Source: Eubacterium sp. (lineage in GTDB: Bacteria > Bacillota > Clostridia > Peptostreptococcales > Anaerovoracaceae). From it: a DNA stretch of 5,026 bases. Numbering within the stretch: position 1 is the first letter of the stretch; each line of letters begins with the position of its first letter. Below are positions 4,765 to 5,026 of the stretch, one piece after another. The notes under the pieces are model-generated. The model saw only the letters and a list, made by a program, of their open reading frames with translations. It did not search any database and was not told the DNA's origin. Made by a program: the position numbers and the translations under genes. The stretch spans positions 1 through 5,026 of the forward strand of contig JAFOKI010000133.1 in assembly GCA_017419895.1 (NCBI GenBank), given 5' to 3'.

Positions 4765-4810
4765 GGGATCCTCCGTGACTGGTTGCCTTAATAAAGTGAT
4801 ACCTATGGTT

Positions 4811-4839
4811 ATTATATGCTTTTTGCCGTAAAATTCGAA
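4811..4839 (-). promoter_or_regulatory. Likely promoter of the secreted-protein gene
   Basis: The minus strand carries a perfect -10 TATAAT (4811-4816) with a weak -35 TTCGAA (4834-4839) at 17 bases. The start would be near 4804, about 40 bases before the ATG at 4764. Confidence 0.55.
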
Positions 4840-4878
4840 TACTTTTCTTAGACGCGTTTACCGGTTCCGCGAATGTGC

Positions 4879-4906
4879 TTGACAAGAGGTTTAAGTGATG
4901 TATAAT
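4879..4906 (+). promoter_or_regulatory. Near-consensus promoter of the DUF3793 gene
   Basis: Perfect -35 TTGACA (4879-4884) and perfect -10 TATAAT (4901-4906) with a 16-base spacer. Transcription would start near 4913, inside the GTTAG-N6-CTAAC inverted repeat. Such a strong promoter is usually held in check by a repressor, which fits the overlapping dyad. Confidence 0.8.
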
Positions 4907-4922
4907 GTTAGAGGTAACTAAC
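4907..4922. promoter_or_regulatory. Inverted repeat GTTAG-AGGTAA-CTAAC over the start site (candidate metalloregulator operator)
   Basis: Perfect 5-bp arms directly after the -10. The sequence continues CTAACTAA, which repeats half of the site. The TTAG...CTAA half-sites resemble those of DtxR/IdeR-type iron-dependent repressor boxes (TTAGGTTAGCCTAACCTAA type). The dyad is visible in the sequence; the iron link is inference. Confidence 0.4.
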
Positions 4923-4944
4923 TAATATAAATGGAGATTAACCA

Positions 4945-5026
4945 ATGTCGAACGATTATCTGATAATGAATTGTTCTCCTACACTTGCGGGACTCAAAAC
5001 CGGAAATATGTTTGTGGTGAAGAATA
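4945..5026 (+). CDS. DUF3793 family protein, N-terminal fragment (runs off the window)
   Basis: The first 27 codons are visible, beginning MSNDYLIMNCSPTLAGLKTG. The C-(S/A)-PTLAGLKTGN segment near the N-terminus is the hallmark of DUF3793, a clostridial family of about 200 residues with no established biochemical function. Members are often found near iron-uptake or flavodoxin genes, but that context cannot be checked here because the gene continues past the edge. A GGAGA at 4933-4937 lies 7 bases before the ATG and supports this start. The strong promoter and overlapping dyad just upstream suggest tight control. The family call rests on a short but distinctive stretch. Confidence 0.72.
   Translation, partial: MSNDYLIMNCSPTLAGLKTGNMFVVKN

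Overview
This window looks like chromosome from an anaerobic Gram-positive bacterium of the Clostridia. The clues are strong GGAGG-type ribosome binding sites, a PurF-type enzyme with all four iron-sulfur cysteines, a DUF937 protein, and the start of a gene whose N-terminus (CSPTLAGLKTGN) matches the DUF3793 family typical of Clostridia. I cannot name the genus from the sequence alone.

Layout. (1) Positions 2-1330, plus strand: most of a PurF-like amidophosphoribosyltransferase whose 5' end lies outside the window, followed by a strong hairpin terminator. (2) Positions 2155-1463, minus strand: a GntR/FadR-type regulator with an FCD ligand domain. Two nested inverted repeats at its own promoter suggest autoregulation. 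(3) Positions 2177-2977: about 800 bases without a convincing protein gene. This stretch holds the regulator's promoter, a plus-strand promoter and terminator framing a possible ~185-nt structured RNA, a remarkable 261-bp palindromic array, and the promoter and leader of the next gene. (4) Positions 2978-3685, plus strand: a DUF937 protein with a glutamine-rich, tandemly repeated tail, ending at a strong and probably bidirectional terminator. (5) Positions 4764-3850, minus strand: a secreted Lys/Tyr-rich protein with YD/RHS-like repeats. (6) Positions 4945-5026, plus strand: the start of a DUF3793 gene. Its near-consensus promoter carries a GTTAG-N6-CTAAC inverted repeat overlapping the start of transcription.

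The most interesting item is the array at 2558-2818. Ten copies of a 7-bp box (TCCGACA or TGTCGGA, seven exact and three variant) lie in an orientation-symmetric order. Four of the five mirror pairs are centred exactly on base 2688. Spacings between successive boxes are 30, 11, 31, 31, 31, 32, 31, 11 and 30 bp, all close to whole turns of the DNA helix. The bases between boxes are essentially unrelated in the two halves. It therefore looks like a scaffold for a protein assembly or the remnant of a small palindromic mobile element, and I do not recognise it.

The genes do not form one operon: PurF and the regulator converge, the regulator and DUF937 diverge, DUF937 and the secreted protein converge, and the secreted protein and DUF3793 diverge. 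Each appears to have its own promoter and/or terminator, so no shared pathway can be inferred.
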